Notes: a model not told the origin generated them from the sequence alone. A stretch of 64,000 bases of DNA from Pseudaminobacter sp047739745 (GCF_047739745.1 NZ_JBLLVA010000012.1:97757-161756), one strand, 5' to 3'. Counted from the first letter of the stretch, positions 52,296-61,836 are shown. A program made the numbers and translations.

Positions 52296-53058
52296 TCGGC
52301 CAGTGGCCAGTCTTCTATGCACTTGGGCTTGATGCCGATGGCCAGGACAGGACAACCCCCGTTCCGGCCTGCATTAAGCCTGTAGAGTAGCTTGCCCATC
52401 CATGTCGTGCTCGCTCCATACTTCGACATGATGCCAAGCGCCCGGAAAACGTCGTTCATGTCCTTGCTTCTCGTCAGCAAGACCGCCGCATCGATAGCTC
52501 CAGCCTGATAAAATGCATCGAAGGCGTAGAGATCTCGATCAAATGTCTGATCTTCGCTGTTCCACTCCAGATCGAACGCTACCTTGTTCTTGACGTAATC
52601 GATTTTGTGTCCGTCAAGAAACCCCTCGCGGGCTCAGCGGCTTCTCGCTTCTCGAATTTCGCCTTACCGCCCTTGGTCACACCTACTTGCTCCTTCCATA
52701 GCAGCCGAACAAGCAAGTCACCTCGAATGACAGTCTCGTGCCAATTCTTCGGGCGCAGAAGGTCGTTAATTCGCTTCGGTATATCGGACTCGTTTCCGCC
52801 CGCCTTCTGAATCACGTCTGTTGAGATCGTGAAGGCGCGCAGCGCCTCTAGGAGTTCGTGCCACTCAGCAACCCGCGTCTCGGCGAGGATGACGGCGGCG
52901 TTTTTGTAGCTGAAGAACTCGTATTTTTCCCGAACGTCCATCGGGATGCGTGAATCAACTAGGTTCTGAGGATCCGCAAGATATCCCGCTGGCGCGGTAT
53001 CATGTTCCTCCTCCTGGAGCTTTCCGCCAAGATTTTCGTCCGGTTCATCATTAGCCAT
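52268..53058 (-). pseudogene. BglII/BstYI-type type II restriction endonuclease, frameshifted
   Basis: The ATG at 53058 has GGGAGG seven bases upstream. The first part (to about 52625) reads MANDEPDENLGGKLQEEEHD, VREKYEFFSYKNAAVILAET, IQKAGGNESDIPKRINDLLR, EPARGF and then runs off-frame to a stop at 52579. One base away, GFLDGHKIDYVKNKVAFDLE, WNSEDQTFDRDLYAFDAFYQ continues to 52268. The restored protein of about 263 residues has the E-W-N-x-x-D-x-x-F-D-R-D-L catalytic block of BglII/BstYI enzymes. The missing base lies near 52621-52640. It is convergent with the cognate methylase. Confidence 0.82.
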
Positions 53059-53431
53059 GGCTAGCCTCCCGGACCGGCAATAGCTGATTCCTTTGCGCTG
53101 AGTTATTCGGGACCTTGCGCCCGACGGGCCTCCGAACTCAATCGAATGCGCTCTCGTGAAGAGGTTGCCCAACGGCAGCGCTGCCGCGCTTGGCTGTTGA
53201 TGTCGACATCAAATGACTGCATCGGCAAAGGCCTGCGGTGTTTCCTGTCGAAGATTGTGCCCAATGCCGTTCGTATTGTTGCGGTGCTTATACTTGTCGG
53301 TAACACCTTGGCGTAGGCTCCGGGCGCGGGCGCGCCATTGGCGCCGACTTGGAGCGTTATTGGTCGGAAGCTGCCGGCATCGTCGTTTCGCAACGGCACC
53401 CGCCATCCCGATTGACTCTTCGTTCCGAACG
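53059..53431. other. intergenic, no gene seen
   Basis: About 370 bp between the endonuclease start and the SOS box. Short frames only. Confidence 0.45.
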
Positions 53432-53446
53432 GAACAAATGTAGAAC
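53432..53446 (+). promoter_or_regulatory. LexA (SOS) box of the imuAB-dnaE2 operon
   Basis: GAAC-N7-GAAC (GAACAAATGTAGAAC) is a perfect match to the alphaproteobacterial direct-repeat LexA site. It lies 31 bp upstream of the imuA ATG. An overlapping GTTC-N6-GAAC dyad sits just to the left. Confidence 0.88.
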
Positions 53447-53476
53447 ATATCACCGACGTCCGACGTTAAGGTTAAG

Positions 53477-54238
53477 ATGAGTGCATCGGCGCCCCCTATC
53501 GCCATTGCCCAGCTTCGAGAGCGCGTTGCCCGCCTCGAAGGCGCGGCCGCACGTGCCCGCGAGGTTTTGCCGTTCGGTGTTCCCGCGATCGACCGTGTTC
53601 TGCCGGGAGGCGGACTGGCGCTGGGCAGCCTGCATGAGGTGGCCGGTGGCGGCAACGGAGCGTTGGACGGCGCGGCCGCCGCGTTGTTTGCGGCAGGCAT
53701 TGCCGCGCGCACGGTCGGCAAGGTGCTATGGTGCGTAACGCGGCAGGACCTGTTTGCGCCAGCAATTGCGCAGGCGGGGCTGTCGCCGGACCGGGTGATC
53801 TATGTCGAGGCCGGCGACGAGAAGGCGGTTCTCGCCTGTTTCGAGGAAGGACTGCGCCATCGTGGTCTCGGGGCAGTGGTCGCCGAAGTCGCTCGCCTGT
53901 CGATGACGGCCTCGCGACGGCTGCAGCTTGCCGGGGAAGGCTCCGGCGTGATCGGGATCGCAATTCGTCGTTGGCGGCGACAGGCCGACACCATGGAGTT
54001 CGGGCAGCCAACAGCAGCCGTCACTCGCTGGCGGGTATCGGCGCTGCCGTCGACGCCGTTGCCGGTCCCCGGCGTCGGGCGGGCCCGTTGGCATGTCGAG
54101 CTGATCCGTTGCCGTGCCGGCGAAAGCACAGATTTCGAAGTGGAGGCATGCGATGCCCAGGGTCGTATCCGTCTTCCTTCCGTTGTGGCCGACAGACCGC
54201 TTCAGAAGGAAATCGGGCGCCGCCGCGCCGCCGGCTGA
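53477..54238 (+). CDS. imuA: ImuA, RecA-like partner of translesion synthesis
   Basis: A 253-residue protein. LPFGVPAIDRVLPGGGLALG, SLHEVAGGGNGALDGAAAAL, FAAGIAARTVGKVLWCVTRQ, DLFAPAIAQAGL is the ImuA core, a degenerate RecA/SulA fold without a full Walker A. ImuA helps ImuB recruit DnaE2 to lesions. It is first in the operon, directly behind the LexA box, and overlaps imuB by 86 bp in another frame. Confidence 0.92.
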   Translation: MSASAPPIAIAQLRERVARLEGAAARAREVLPFGVPAIDRVLPGGGLALGSLHEVAGGGNGALDGAAAALFAAGIAARTVGKVLWCVTRQDLFAPAIAQAGLSPDRVIYVEAGDEKAVLACFEEGLRHRGLGAVVAEVARLSMTASRRLQLAGEGSGVIGIAIRRWRRQADTMEFGQPTAAVTRWRVSALPSTPLPVPGVGRARWHVELIRCRAGESTDFEVEACDAQGRIRLPSVVADRPLQKEIGRRRAAG

Positions 54239-55676
54239 CAAGCCGCTCATCCTGGTTGGGCGCGACGGACGCCGCCGTGTCGTGCTCGCCGCTGACACGG
54301 CAGCGCAAGGACTCGGCTTGCGCGTCGGCATGCCGGCGTCAAAGGCGCAGGCTCTGGTGCAGAACCTGCACGTCGAGGACGCCGATCCGCAAGGCGACAG
54401 CGAGGCTTTGGATCGCCTGGCGCTGTGGGCGCTCCGGCGCTACTCGCCAGTCGTCTCTGCCGATCCTCCCGATGGGCTGGTGATCGATGCCACTGGCGCT
54501 GCCCATCTACACGGTGGCGAAGATGCCATGCTAGCCGACATTCTGTGCCGGCTTGCCGCCGCAGGCTTCACCGCGCAGGCGGCAATGGCCGACAGCTGGG
54601 GTGCCGCGCATGCGCTCGCCCGTTTTGCGGCACGGCCAACGCTGGTTGCTCGTCCGGGACGAAGCGCTGAAGCAATCCTGTCCTTGGCAGTTGCTGCACT
54701 GCGCCTGCCAGGCGACATGGTCGACAGTCTTCGCAGGCTGGGTTTCGAGAGCATCGGCGACCTCACCTCGAGCCCGCGCGCGCCCCTGACGCTTCGCTTC
54801 GGCCCGGAGCTTGGCCGTCGTCTCGATCAGGCGATCGGGCGGATCAACGAACCGGTCGAACCGATCCGGCCAATGGACATCGTCGAAGTGCGTTGCGCCT
54901 TCGGCGAACCGATCGGGTCGGCCGAGACAATCGCCCGGTATGCGGGCAGGCTCGTCGATCAGCTTTGCGCGGTCCTGGAGGAAAGGGGACTTGGGGCGCG
55001 CAGGCTCGATCTGCTCCTTGGCCGCGTCGACAATGGCATCGAGGCAATCTGTGTCGGCACGGCGATGCCGGTGCGCGATGCCAAGCGCCTGACCCGACTG
55101 CTCACCGACAAAATCGAGACTGTCGATCCGGGATTCGGGATCGAGCTGATGCGGCTTGCCGCCACACTTGCTGAACCGCTACAGCCGAAGCAGGCGGTCT
55201 CCTCGTTGATCGATAAGCCGCAGGCCGATGTCTCGGAGCTGATCGACACACTGGCCAATCGTGTCGGTGAGGGACGCCTCTATCGTTTCGCGCCTGTCGA
55301 GAGCGAGGTGCCCGAGCGTTCGGTCATGAAGATCGCGCCGGCGGCACCCGATTGCGGGGAGGACTGGCCGATCCAATGGCCGCGCCCGACACGACTTCTG
55401 CCCATGCCGGAGCCGATCGAGACGGTGGCGCTCCTGCCCGACCATCCGCCGGTGACCTTCACGTGGCGCGGCATCCGTCGCCGGGTGAGGCGCGCCGACG
55501 GGCCCGAACGCATCTTCGGCGAATGGTGGAAGCGCGACGCCGAACTCACCGCTGTTCGGGATTATTTCCAGGTCGAGGACGAGGCTGGAGAGCGCTTCTG
55601 GATCTTTCGCGCCGGGGACGGCGAAGATGCCGCGACCGGGTCACACAAATGGTTCCTACACGGGATCTTCGCATGA
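54153..55676 (+). CDS. imuB: ImuB, Y-family polymerase-like adaptor
   Basis: A 507-residue protein. MPRVVSVFLPLWPTDRFRRK at the start replaces the catalytic D-x-D of active Y-family polymerases, so it is a non-catalytic adaptor; the palm and little-finger outline (ADTAAQGLGLRVGMPASKAQ; LRRYSPVVSADPPDGLVIDA; WRGIRRRVRRADGPERIFGE at the end) matches ImuB. It links DnaE2 to the sliding clamp. I start at 54153, giving the usual 86-bp overlap with imuA. The stop overlaps the dnaE2 start by 4 bp. Confidence 0.92.
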   Translation: MPRVVSVFLPLWPTDRFRRKSGAAAPPADKPLILVGRDGRRRVVLAADTAAQGLGLRVGMPASKAQALVQNLHVEDADPQGDSEALDRLALWALRRYSPVVSADPPDGLVIDATGAAHLHGGEDAMLADILCRLAAAGFTAQAAMADSWGAAHALARFAARPTLVARPGRSAEAILSLAVAALRLPGDMVDSLRRLGFESIGDLTSSPRAPLTLRFGPELGRRLDQAIGRINEPVEPIRPMDIVEVRCAFGEPIGSAETIARYAGRLVDQLCAVLEERGLGARRLDLLLGRVDNGIEAICVGTAMPVRDAKRLTRLLTDKIETVDPGFGIELMRLAATLAEPLQPKQAVSSLIDKPQADVSELIDTLANRVGEGRLYRFAPVESEVPERSVMKIAPAAPDCGEDWPIQWPRPTRLLPMPEPIETVALLPDHPPVTFTWRGIRRRVRRADGPERIFGEWWKRDAELTAVRDYFQVEDEAGERFWIFRAGDGEDAATGSHKWFLHGIFA

Positions 55677-58600
55677 CCGACACGGCCCGATACGCCGAAC
55701 TGCAGGCCACCTCGCATTTCTCGTTCTTGCGCGGCGCGAGTTCTTGCGAGGAGTTGTTTACCCAGGCCGCGGGACTTGGCATCGAAGCGTTGGCAATCGT
55801 CGACCGCAACAGCCTTGCTGGCATTGTGCGCGCCCATGAAGCGGCCAAAGTGACAGGCGTCCGCCTGATCGTCGGCTGCCGCCTCGATCTAACCGACGGC
55901 ACATCGCTGCTCGTCTATCCGACGGACCGGCCGGCCTACGCGCGGCTGTGCCGGCTGCTGTCGCTCGGCAAGAAACGGGCAGGCAAGGCGAAGTGCCATC
56001 TCGAATGGGAGGATGTCGTCCCCCGTGGCGAAGGATTGATAGCCGTCCTCATACCCGACGAGGCCGATGACCTCTGCGCGATGCGGCTACGTCGGCTGCG
56101 CGACGCGTTCGGCGATCGCGCCTATCTGGCGATGACCTTGCGTCGGCGTCCCAACGACCAGCTGCGGCTTCACCGTTTGTCGCACCTGGCGAGCGCGATC
56201 GACGTGGCCGCCGTCGTCACCAACGACGTACTGTTCCACGCGCCGGATCGCCGGCTGATGCAGGACGTCGTCACCTCTGTCCGCCGTGGTGTCACGATCG
56301 ACAAGCTCGGGTTTCGGCGCGAACGGCACGCCGACCGCTATTTGAAGTCCAGCGTGGAAATGGCGCGCCTGTTCTCAAGGTATCCGGAAGCGGTTGCCCG
56401 AACCCTCGAGATAGCCGACCGCTGCCGCTTCAACCTCGACGAACTCGCCTACCAATATCCGGAGGAGAAGACGATGCCGGGCCTGAGCGCACAGCAGGCG
56501 TTGGAACAGCTGACCTGGGAGGGAGCCGGTGGGCGCTACCCGGAAGGTTTGCCCGACAAGGTGCGCGCCTCGCTCAAGCACGAATTGCAGCTGATCGAGA
56601 AGCTCGGATACGCACCATATTTCCTCACCGTCAATTCGATCGTCCGCTTCGCCCGCTCTCAAGGGATACTTTGTCAGGGCCGTGGGTCTGCCGCCAACAG
56701 CGCCGTCTGCTATGTGCTCGGGATCACCTCGATCGATCCCGACCGCAATGACCTATTGTTCGAGCGCTTCGTCTCCGAGGAGCGACGCGAGCCGCCCGAC
56801 ATCGACGTCGATTTCGAACATGAGCGGCGCGAGACGGTCATGCAATGGGTATTCGACACCTATGGCCGGGACCATGCGGCACTCTGCTCCACCGTTATCC
56901 GCTACCGCTCTAAAGGAGCGTTGCGCGATGTCGGCAAGGCGCTCGGCCTGACCGAGGACGTCATCAAAATGCTCTCGGGCCAGGTGTGGGGCTGGTCGAA
57001 GGAGGGGATTGAGGCCAAACACGCCGAAGAGCTCAACCTCAATCTCGGCGACAGAAGACTGCGTCTGGCACTTGACCTCGCCCGCCAGCTAATCGGCACG
57101 CCGCGGCATCTCTCCCAGCATCCCGGCGGCTTCGTTCTGACCAACGATCGGCTGAACGACTTGGTGCCGATCGAGCCGGCGGCCATGGTCGACCGGCAGG
57201 TGATCGAGTGGGACAAGGACGACATCGATGTCCTTCGCTTCATGAAGGTCGACTGCTTGGCGCTCGGGATGTTGTCTTGCATGAAACGCGCCTTTGATCT
57301 CCTATCCAATCACAAGGGCCTCGATCTCGACCTGGCTTCGATCCCGGCCGAGGACCCTAGAACCTACGCAATGATCAGGAAGGCCGACACGTTGGGCACG
57401 TTCCAGATCGAGTCGCGTGCGCAGATGTCGATGTTGCCGAGGATCAAGCCGCGGACCTTCTACGACCTCGTCATCGAGGTAGCGATCGTCCGACCTGGCC
57501 CGATTCAAGGCGACATGGTGCATCCCTATCTGCGCCGCCGCGAAGGCAAGGAGGATGTCGTCTATCCGAAACCCGAACTGGAAAAGGTGCTCGGCAAGAC
57601 GCTCGGTGTGCCGCTCTTTCAGGAACAGGCCATGCGTGTGGCGATCGAATGTGCCGGCTTCACGCCGGGCGAAGCCGACAAGCTCCGCCGCGCCATGGCT
57701 ACCTTCAAGCACACGGGCGGCGTCAGCGCCTTCAAGGACAAGCTGGTCGGGGGGATGGTCAAAAACGGCTACGAGCGGGAATTTGCCGAAAAGACCTTCT
57801 CTCAGCTCGAGGGCTTTGGCAGCTACGGCTTTCCGGAGAGCCATGCTGCCTCCTTCGCGCTGATCGCCTACGCCTCGTCGTGGATCAAATGCCATCATCC
57901 GGACGTGTTTTGCGCGGCACTTTTGAACGCGCAGCCCATGGGCTTTTATGCGCCGGCCCAGATCGTGCGCGATGCGATCGCCCACGGGGTGGAAGTTCGG
58001 CCGGTCTGCGTCAACGCTTCGCGCTGGGACTGCACGCTTGAGGCGACGCCAGCCGAGGACAGGTTCGCTGTGCGCCTTGGCATGCGCATGGTGCGTGGTC
58101 TTGCCAATGCCGATGCCGGCGCGATCATTGTCGCACGCGCTGACCAGCCATTTGTCTCTTTCGATGATTTGTGGCGGCGCGCGCGGGTGCCTGCGGCATC
58201 TCTTGTCCAGTTGGCTGAGGCGGATGCGTTCCGGCCGTCACTTGCATTGGCGCGCCGCGAAGCGTTGTGGGCGATCAAAGCGCTTCGCGACGAACCCCTG
58301 CCGCTCTTCGCCGCCGCAGCCCGAGGTGAATCCTGCATCATGCCGGAGATCAAGGAGCCGACGGTCGCCTTGCGGCCAATGACCTCGGGTGGCGAGGTCG
58401 TCGAAGACTATGGCCATGTTGGCCTCACCCTGCGCGACCACCCCGTCAGCTTCCTGCGCGAGGATTTACGTCGTCGCCGCATCGTGTCCTGCGCCGAGGC
58501 GATGGGCGCGCGTGAGGGCAAATGGCTGGAAGCGGCGGGCTTGGTTCTGGTGCGCCAGATGCCCGGTTCCGCGAAGGGCGTGATGTTCATCACCATCGAG

Positions 58601-58951
58601 GACGAGACCGGCATCGCCAATCTCGTCATCTGGCCGAAAGTCTTTGAAAAGCAGCGGCGCGTGGTTCTGGGCAGCAGCATGCTGGGGGTGAAGGGCCGCA
58701 TCCAGCGGGAGGGCGAGGTGGTTCACCTCGTTGCCCGCCATCTGACAGACCTTTCGGCCGATCTGGCAAATGTCGGCGAACGCGACCATGCCTTTCCTTT
58801 GCCGCATGGCCGCGGCGACCAGATCCGCGACGGCGGCGGGTCGGCGCCTGATCCGCGCGAGCTGCCGCCTCGAGGCATCCGGCCGCGTGACATTTACGAT
58901 CCCTACGGCCACATCCGGGAAATCAAAGTGAAGGCGCGGAATTTTCGGTAG
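55673..58951 (+). CDS. dnaE2: error-prone DNA polymerase III alpha subunit DnaE2
   Basis: A 1092-residue replicative-type polymerase. The N-terminal PHP domain begins ARYAELQATSHFSFLRGASS; the catalytic palm includes GRGSAANSAVCYVLGI and the acidic pair in PPDIDVDFEHERRE; GFGSYGFPESHAASFALIAY and an OB-fold near the C-terminus (GVMFITIEDETGIANLVIWP) follow. It carries out SOS-induced mutagenic translesion synthesis with ImuA and ImuB. The ATG at 55673 overlaps the imuB stop; the frame is open 107 codons further upstream only by chance. Confidence 0.95.
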   Translation: MTDTARYAELQATSHFSFLRGASSCEELFTQAAGLGIEALAIVDRNSLAGIVRAHEAAKVTGVRLIVGCRLDLTDGTSLLVYPTDRPAYARLCRLLSLGKKRAGKAKCHLEWEDVVPRGEGLIAVLIPDEADDLCAMRLRRLRDAFGDRAYLAMTLRRRPNDQLRLHRLSHLASAIDVAAVVTNDVLFHAPDRRLMQDVVTSVRRGVTIDKLGFRRERHADRYLKSSVEMARLFSRYPEAVARTLEIADRCRFNLDELAYQYPEEKTMPGLSAQQALEQLTWEGAGGRYPEGLPDKVRASLKHELQLIEKLGYAPYFLTVNSIVRFARSQGILCQGRGSAANSAVCYVLGITSIDPDRNDLLFERFVSEERREPPDIDVDFEHERRETVMQWVFDTYGRDHAALCSTVIRYRSKGALRDVGKALGLTEDVIKMLSGQVWGWSKEGIEAKHAEELNLNLGDRRLRLALDLARQLIGTPRHLSQHPGGFVLTNDRLNDLVPIEPAAMVDRQVIEWDKDDIDVLRFMKVDCLALGMLSCMKRAFDLLSNHKGLDLDLASIPAEDPRTYAMIRKADTLGTFQIESRAQMSMLPRIKPRTFYDLVIEVAIVRPGPIQGDMVHPYLRRREGKEDVVYPKPELEKVLGKTLGVPLFQEQAMRVAIECAGFTPGEADKLRRAMATFKHTGGVSAFKDKLVGGMVKNGYEREFAEKTFSQLEGFGSYGFPESHAASFALIAYASSWIKCHHPDVFCAALLNAQPMGFYAPAQIVRDAIAHGVEVRPVCVNASRWDCTLEATPAEDRFAVRLGMRMVRGLANADAGAIIVARADQPFVSFDDLWRRARVPAASLVQLAEADAFRPSLALARREALWAIKALRDEPLPLFAAAARGESCIMPEIKEPTVALRPMTSGGEVVEDYGHVGLTLRDHPVSFLREDLRRRRIVSCAEAMGAREGKWLEAAGLVLVRQMPGSAKGVMFITIEDETGIANLVIWPKVFEKQRRVVLGSSMLGVKGRIQREGEVVHLVARHLTDLSADLANVGERDHAFPLPHGRGDQIRDGGGSAPDPRELPPRGIRPRDIYDPYGHIREIKVKARNFR

Positions 58952-58955
58952 CGAC

Positions 58956-60093
58956 GTGGACACGACAGCGACCATACTCCATGCCGATCTCGATGCTTTC
59001 TACGCATCGGTGGAGCAACTGCTCGATCCCAGCCTGCACGGCAAGCCAATCGCGGTTGGCGGTGGTGTAGTGCTCGCTGCTTCATACGAGGCCAAGGCCT
59101 CCGGCGTGCACGGCGGCATGCTGGGACGGACGGCGCGCGAACTTTGTCCGCGCTGGTTTCGTCGCCGGCCATTTCAAGCAGTACCAGCGTCTTGGCGACG
59201 CGGCGATCAAGATACTTGGCGATTTCACACCGCTTGTCGAACGGATCTCGATCGATGAAGCCTTCGCAGACGTTGCCGGCTGCACGCGTCTCTTCGGTTC
59301 GCCACGGGATATCGCCGCGGCGATCCGGGGCCGCGTCAGAACGGAGCTCGGCTTGCCTATCTCGGTCGGCGTCGCCCGCACCAAGCATCTCGCCAAGATC
59401 GCCTCCCAGGTGGCGAAGCCGGACGGCCTTGTCGTGATCGACCCGGCAACCGAAACTCGAGTTCCTGCACGACCTGCCGATCGAACTCATGTGGGGCGTC
59501 GGCCCTGTCACCAGGACGAAGCTGGTTGCGCAGGGAATCCTTACCATCGGGCAGCTGGCACATGCGCCCGGGCACTCGCTTGAGAAACGTCTGGGACATG
59601 CGGCGGGAGAACAGCTTCGAGCCCTGGCCTGGAACCGCAATCCGCGAGAAATCAGGACTCGACATCGGGCGAGCTCGGCTGGCGCCCCGTCGGCACTCGG
59701 CAGGAGGCCGGCCGAAGAACGCGTCTTCCGGCCAGCCCTGCTTCATCTGGCCGACAGGGTAGGGTCCCGGCTTCGCGCAAAATCCCTGGCAGGTCGGACG
59801 GTGACGGTCCGCGTTCGCTTCGCCGATCTGCGTTCCGTTACCCGATCGATCACACTCGACACGCCGATTTCGCTGTCGCACCTGCAAAGCCCGGCCGTAA
59901 TGCAGCTCGATCTTCCGCTCGGACTCGCCGACGAAAAACGCCGGCCCGGCACGCGAATGGGCATTGCGCGTTCAGACGCCGATCGTGCGATAGACGCGAT
60001 GGATGGCAGGCCGTCGGATACGGATCGACCATCCTTGAAACCTCGCAATCCGTCCCAGACGAATTCCGTAAACTCGCCGAAAAGGATTTGTAG
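58956..60093 (+). pseudogene. dinB: dinB (DNA polymerase IV), multiply frameshifted
   Basis: It starts 5 bp after dnaE2 with MDTTATILHADLDAFYASVE, which keeps the first catalytic Asp. A one-base loss near 59155 shifts the frame; the sequel FVAGHFKQYQRLGDAAIKIL and RISIDEAFADVAGCTRLFGS runs to about 59455, where an extra A shifts it again; MWGVGPVTRTKLVAQGILTI follows. About 35 residues of the little-finger domain are missing after ITLDTPIS, and a third shift near 60012 precedes VGYGSTILETSQSVPDEFRK and the stop at 60093. The gene cannot make a normal polymerase. Confidence 0.9.
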
Positions 60094-60107
60094 CCGAAGG
60101 TACTGGC

Positions 60108-60323
60108 CTAGCCGTCATCATCCTCGGCCACCACGCGATACTTGTATTGCCCTCTAATGAAACGGTTGAAGAAACGGCCCTTCACGAAGGCCGACTTGAA
60201 TGCTTGATAGGTTCGAGGATCGACGCCCTCATAGACGTAACGATCGTTGGTGGTCACCAGCCGTACCGAAAGGGTCTTCGTCGCTTCGTCGTATTCGATG
60301 TTGCGGATCAACGTCGATGGCAT
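60108..60323 (-). CDS. KTSC domain protein
   Basis: A 71-residue protein, ATG at 60323 preceded by GGAGGTCGAG. MPSTLIRNIEYDEATKTLSV, RLVTTNDRYVYEGVDPRTYQ, AFKSAFVKGRFFNRFIRGQY is a complete KTSC domain (named for related lysyl-tRNA synthetase C-terminal extensions), which may bind nucleic acid. A longer frame to 60491 has no support. It is convergent with the dinB relic. Confidence 0.88.
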   Translation of the reverse strand: MPSTLIRNIEYDEATKTLSVRLVTTNDRYVYEGVDPRTYQAFKSAFVKGRFFNRFIRGQYKYRVVAEDDDG

Positions 60324-60444
60324 CTCGACCTCCGTCAATCCGACAACTGAAGCGCGTCCGTCAGGTTCCCTATCGGCATACAGAACGATCTGCCGCAGGC
60401 TTCGGTACGAGGCGGACCTGATCGCGGCGGAGGGAACCAGAACT

Positions 60445-60681
60445 CGTCCGCGAGGGCCGAGGGGATCGGCTGGTGTGGAGACAAGCCGCATTTCGAAGAC
60501 GGGGCCGGCGTCTCCCTACTTACCGGCAGCGGCGCGAGAACGGCTCGAAGGCCTATCATCGGCGACCGGTCTGCGGCCGGCATATCTGATGACGGGGGCT
60601 GCCCGCACCGACTGGGAGCACAGCATTCCGCCACTCGCTGCGCATCGCTACTCGATGACGCTGCGAACGTTGCGTGCCTAA
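60445..60681 (+). pseudogene. C-terminal relic of an AlkB-like dioxygenase
   Basis: The plus strand reads GIGWCGDKPHFEDGAGVSLL in one frame and, after a shift, LRPAYLMTGAARTDWEHSIP, PLAAHRYSMTLRTLRA and a stop at 60681. These match the last 70 residues of rhizobial AlkB proteins (IGWH-x-DKPHFED-x-x-GVSLL and SAYLLTG-x-ARTEWEHSIPP). The iron-ligand His of the H-x-D motif is Cys here, and the N-terminal half is absent. The relic lies among other DNA-damage genes. Confidence 0.7.
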
Positions 60682-60693
60682 GAAGGAGGCCGA

Positions 60694-61164
60694 TCACGCG
60701 CGCGCTTGCCGTTCCGCGAAGTCCGAGACAATGGCCCTTTGCCCCTTCAGGATCTTGCCGTCGGCCTCGGCGAGGCTGAACCAGCCGGCGCGGTCCACTT
60801 CGGGAAATTCCCTCATCGTGCCCGACCGGGGCGGCCATTCCAGCGTGAAGGTGTTGCTTTCAATCGCTGCGACATCGATATCGACATCCGCCTCCACCGA
60901 CCAGGCGATAACGATTTTCCCGCCACGCTGCTTGTACTCGCCAAGTCGCTCGAAGCGGCCACAAATTCTTGTACCGATCTCCTCCTCGACCTCACGCATG
61001 GCTGCCGCTAACTCGTCTTCCCTAGGGTCAATGAGTCCTTTCGGTATCGACCAGGCTCCGAGATCCTTCTTCGCCCAGAACGGCCCGCCTGGATGGACGA
61101 GCAAAACTTCAATCTGTCTGTGCTTTCGCCGAAAAATCAGCAATCCGGCACTGCGCTCTGCCAT
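60694..61164 (-). CDS. NUDIX hydrolase
   Basis: A 156-residue protein. The NUDIX box is complete: GLIDPREDELAAAMREVEEEIG. The N-terminus (SAGLLIFRRKHRQIEVLLVH, PGGPFWAKKDLGAWSIPKG) matches the group often annotated as NTP pyrophosphohydrolases of the MutT type. The substrate is unknown; the surrounding repair genes suggest a damaged nucleotide, as inference only. I start at the second Met, 61164. Confidence 0.9.
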   Translation of the reverse strand: MAERSAGLLIFRRKHRQIEVLLVHPGGPFWAKKDLGAWSIPKGLIDPREDELAAAMREVEEEIGTRICGRFERLGEYKQRGGKIVIAWSVEADVDIDVAAIESNTFTLEWPPRSGTMREFPEVDRAGWFSLAEADGKILKGQRAIVSDFAERQARA

Positions 61165-61198
61165 TTCGATCCCCAAGGCGGGCCACCCCTAGGCTAGG

Positions 61199-61792
61199 CT
61201 AGTCGGAGCCGGCACGCACCGTTTCGACATCGAGCGAACCCGCAGGAAGCGGGCTGAGCAACTCCCCTTCCGATTTGGTGAGATGAATCCACGATACCCA
61301 GTCGTGCGGCCGCAGCACCGCGACCTGCCGGTTGTGATACGGCTCGACGTCCGGCCCCGGTTCTGTCGTCAGCATCGTGAAAGATGGCGGCTGGTTGCCT
61401 TGGCCATCGCGCCAAAGGCCCGCGATCGCCAGGAAGGGCGCGTTTCGCAAGGTGAATCGATGCTTGGCCTTCGGGTATTTCTTGCCCGTAAACTCAAAGA
61501 AGGCGCTGGCTGGGACGAGGCAGCGATTGCTGCCCCCAAACCGTCTGCCCTCTGACCGGAAATTGAAGACGGGACCACCCTTGGGATTGGCAGGCGGAAA
61601 GCCGAACCGCATCGGAGTAAGCTCTATCGCGTTGCCTGCTGCCCGCATCACAGGTCCGATATCGCCAATCTTGATGTCATCTGCGATTGGAAGATCAAGC
61701 GCGCTTTGTTGCTTCGGAATCTTCAACTCCAAATACTGCATGAGTTCGCAATATTCGGCCCACGCGATGTGTTGCTCATAGTCGTTGCACAT
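61199..61792 (-). CDS. yedK: SOS response-associated peptidase (SRAP, YedK/HMCES family)
   Basis: A 197-residue protein. Cys2 directly after the initiator Met is the residue that forms a thiazolidine crosslink with abasic sites; Asn77, Arg79 (FNFRSEG), Glu100 (AFFEF) and His153 (PYHNRQ) complete the SRAP active site. It shields abasic sites in single-stranded DNA. It is close to the imuAB-dnaE2 operon, but I see no LexA box upstream. Its start lies 45 bp after the end of the hipA fragment on the same strand. Confidence 0.92.
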   Translation of the reverse strand: MCNDYEQHIAWAEYCELMQYLELKIPKQQSALDLPIADDIKIGDIGPVMRAAGNAIELTPMRFGFPPANPKGGPVFNFRSEGRRFGGSNRCLVPASAFFEFTGKKYPKAKHRFTLRNAPFLAIAGLWRDGQGNQPPSFTMLTTEPGPDVEPYHNRQVAVLRPHDWVSWIHLTKSEGELLSPLPAGSLDVETVRAGSD

Positions 61793-61836
61793 ACAGACAA
61801 CATAGGTTGATTGCGATGACTGACGAGGGTCGAAAT

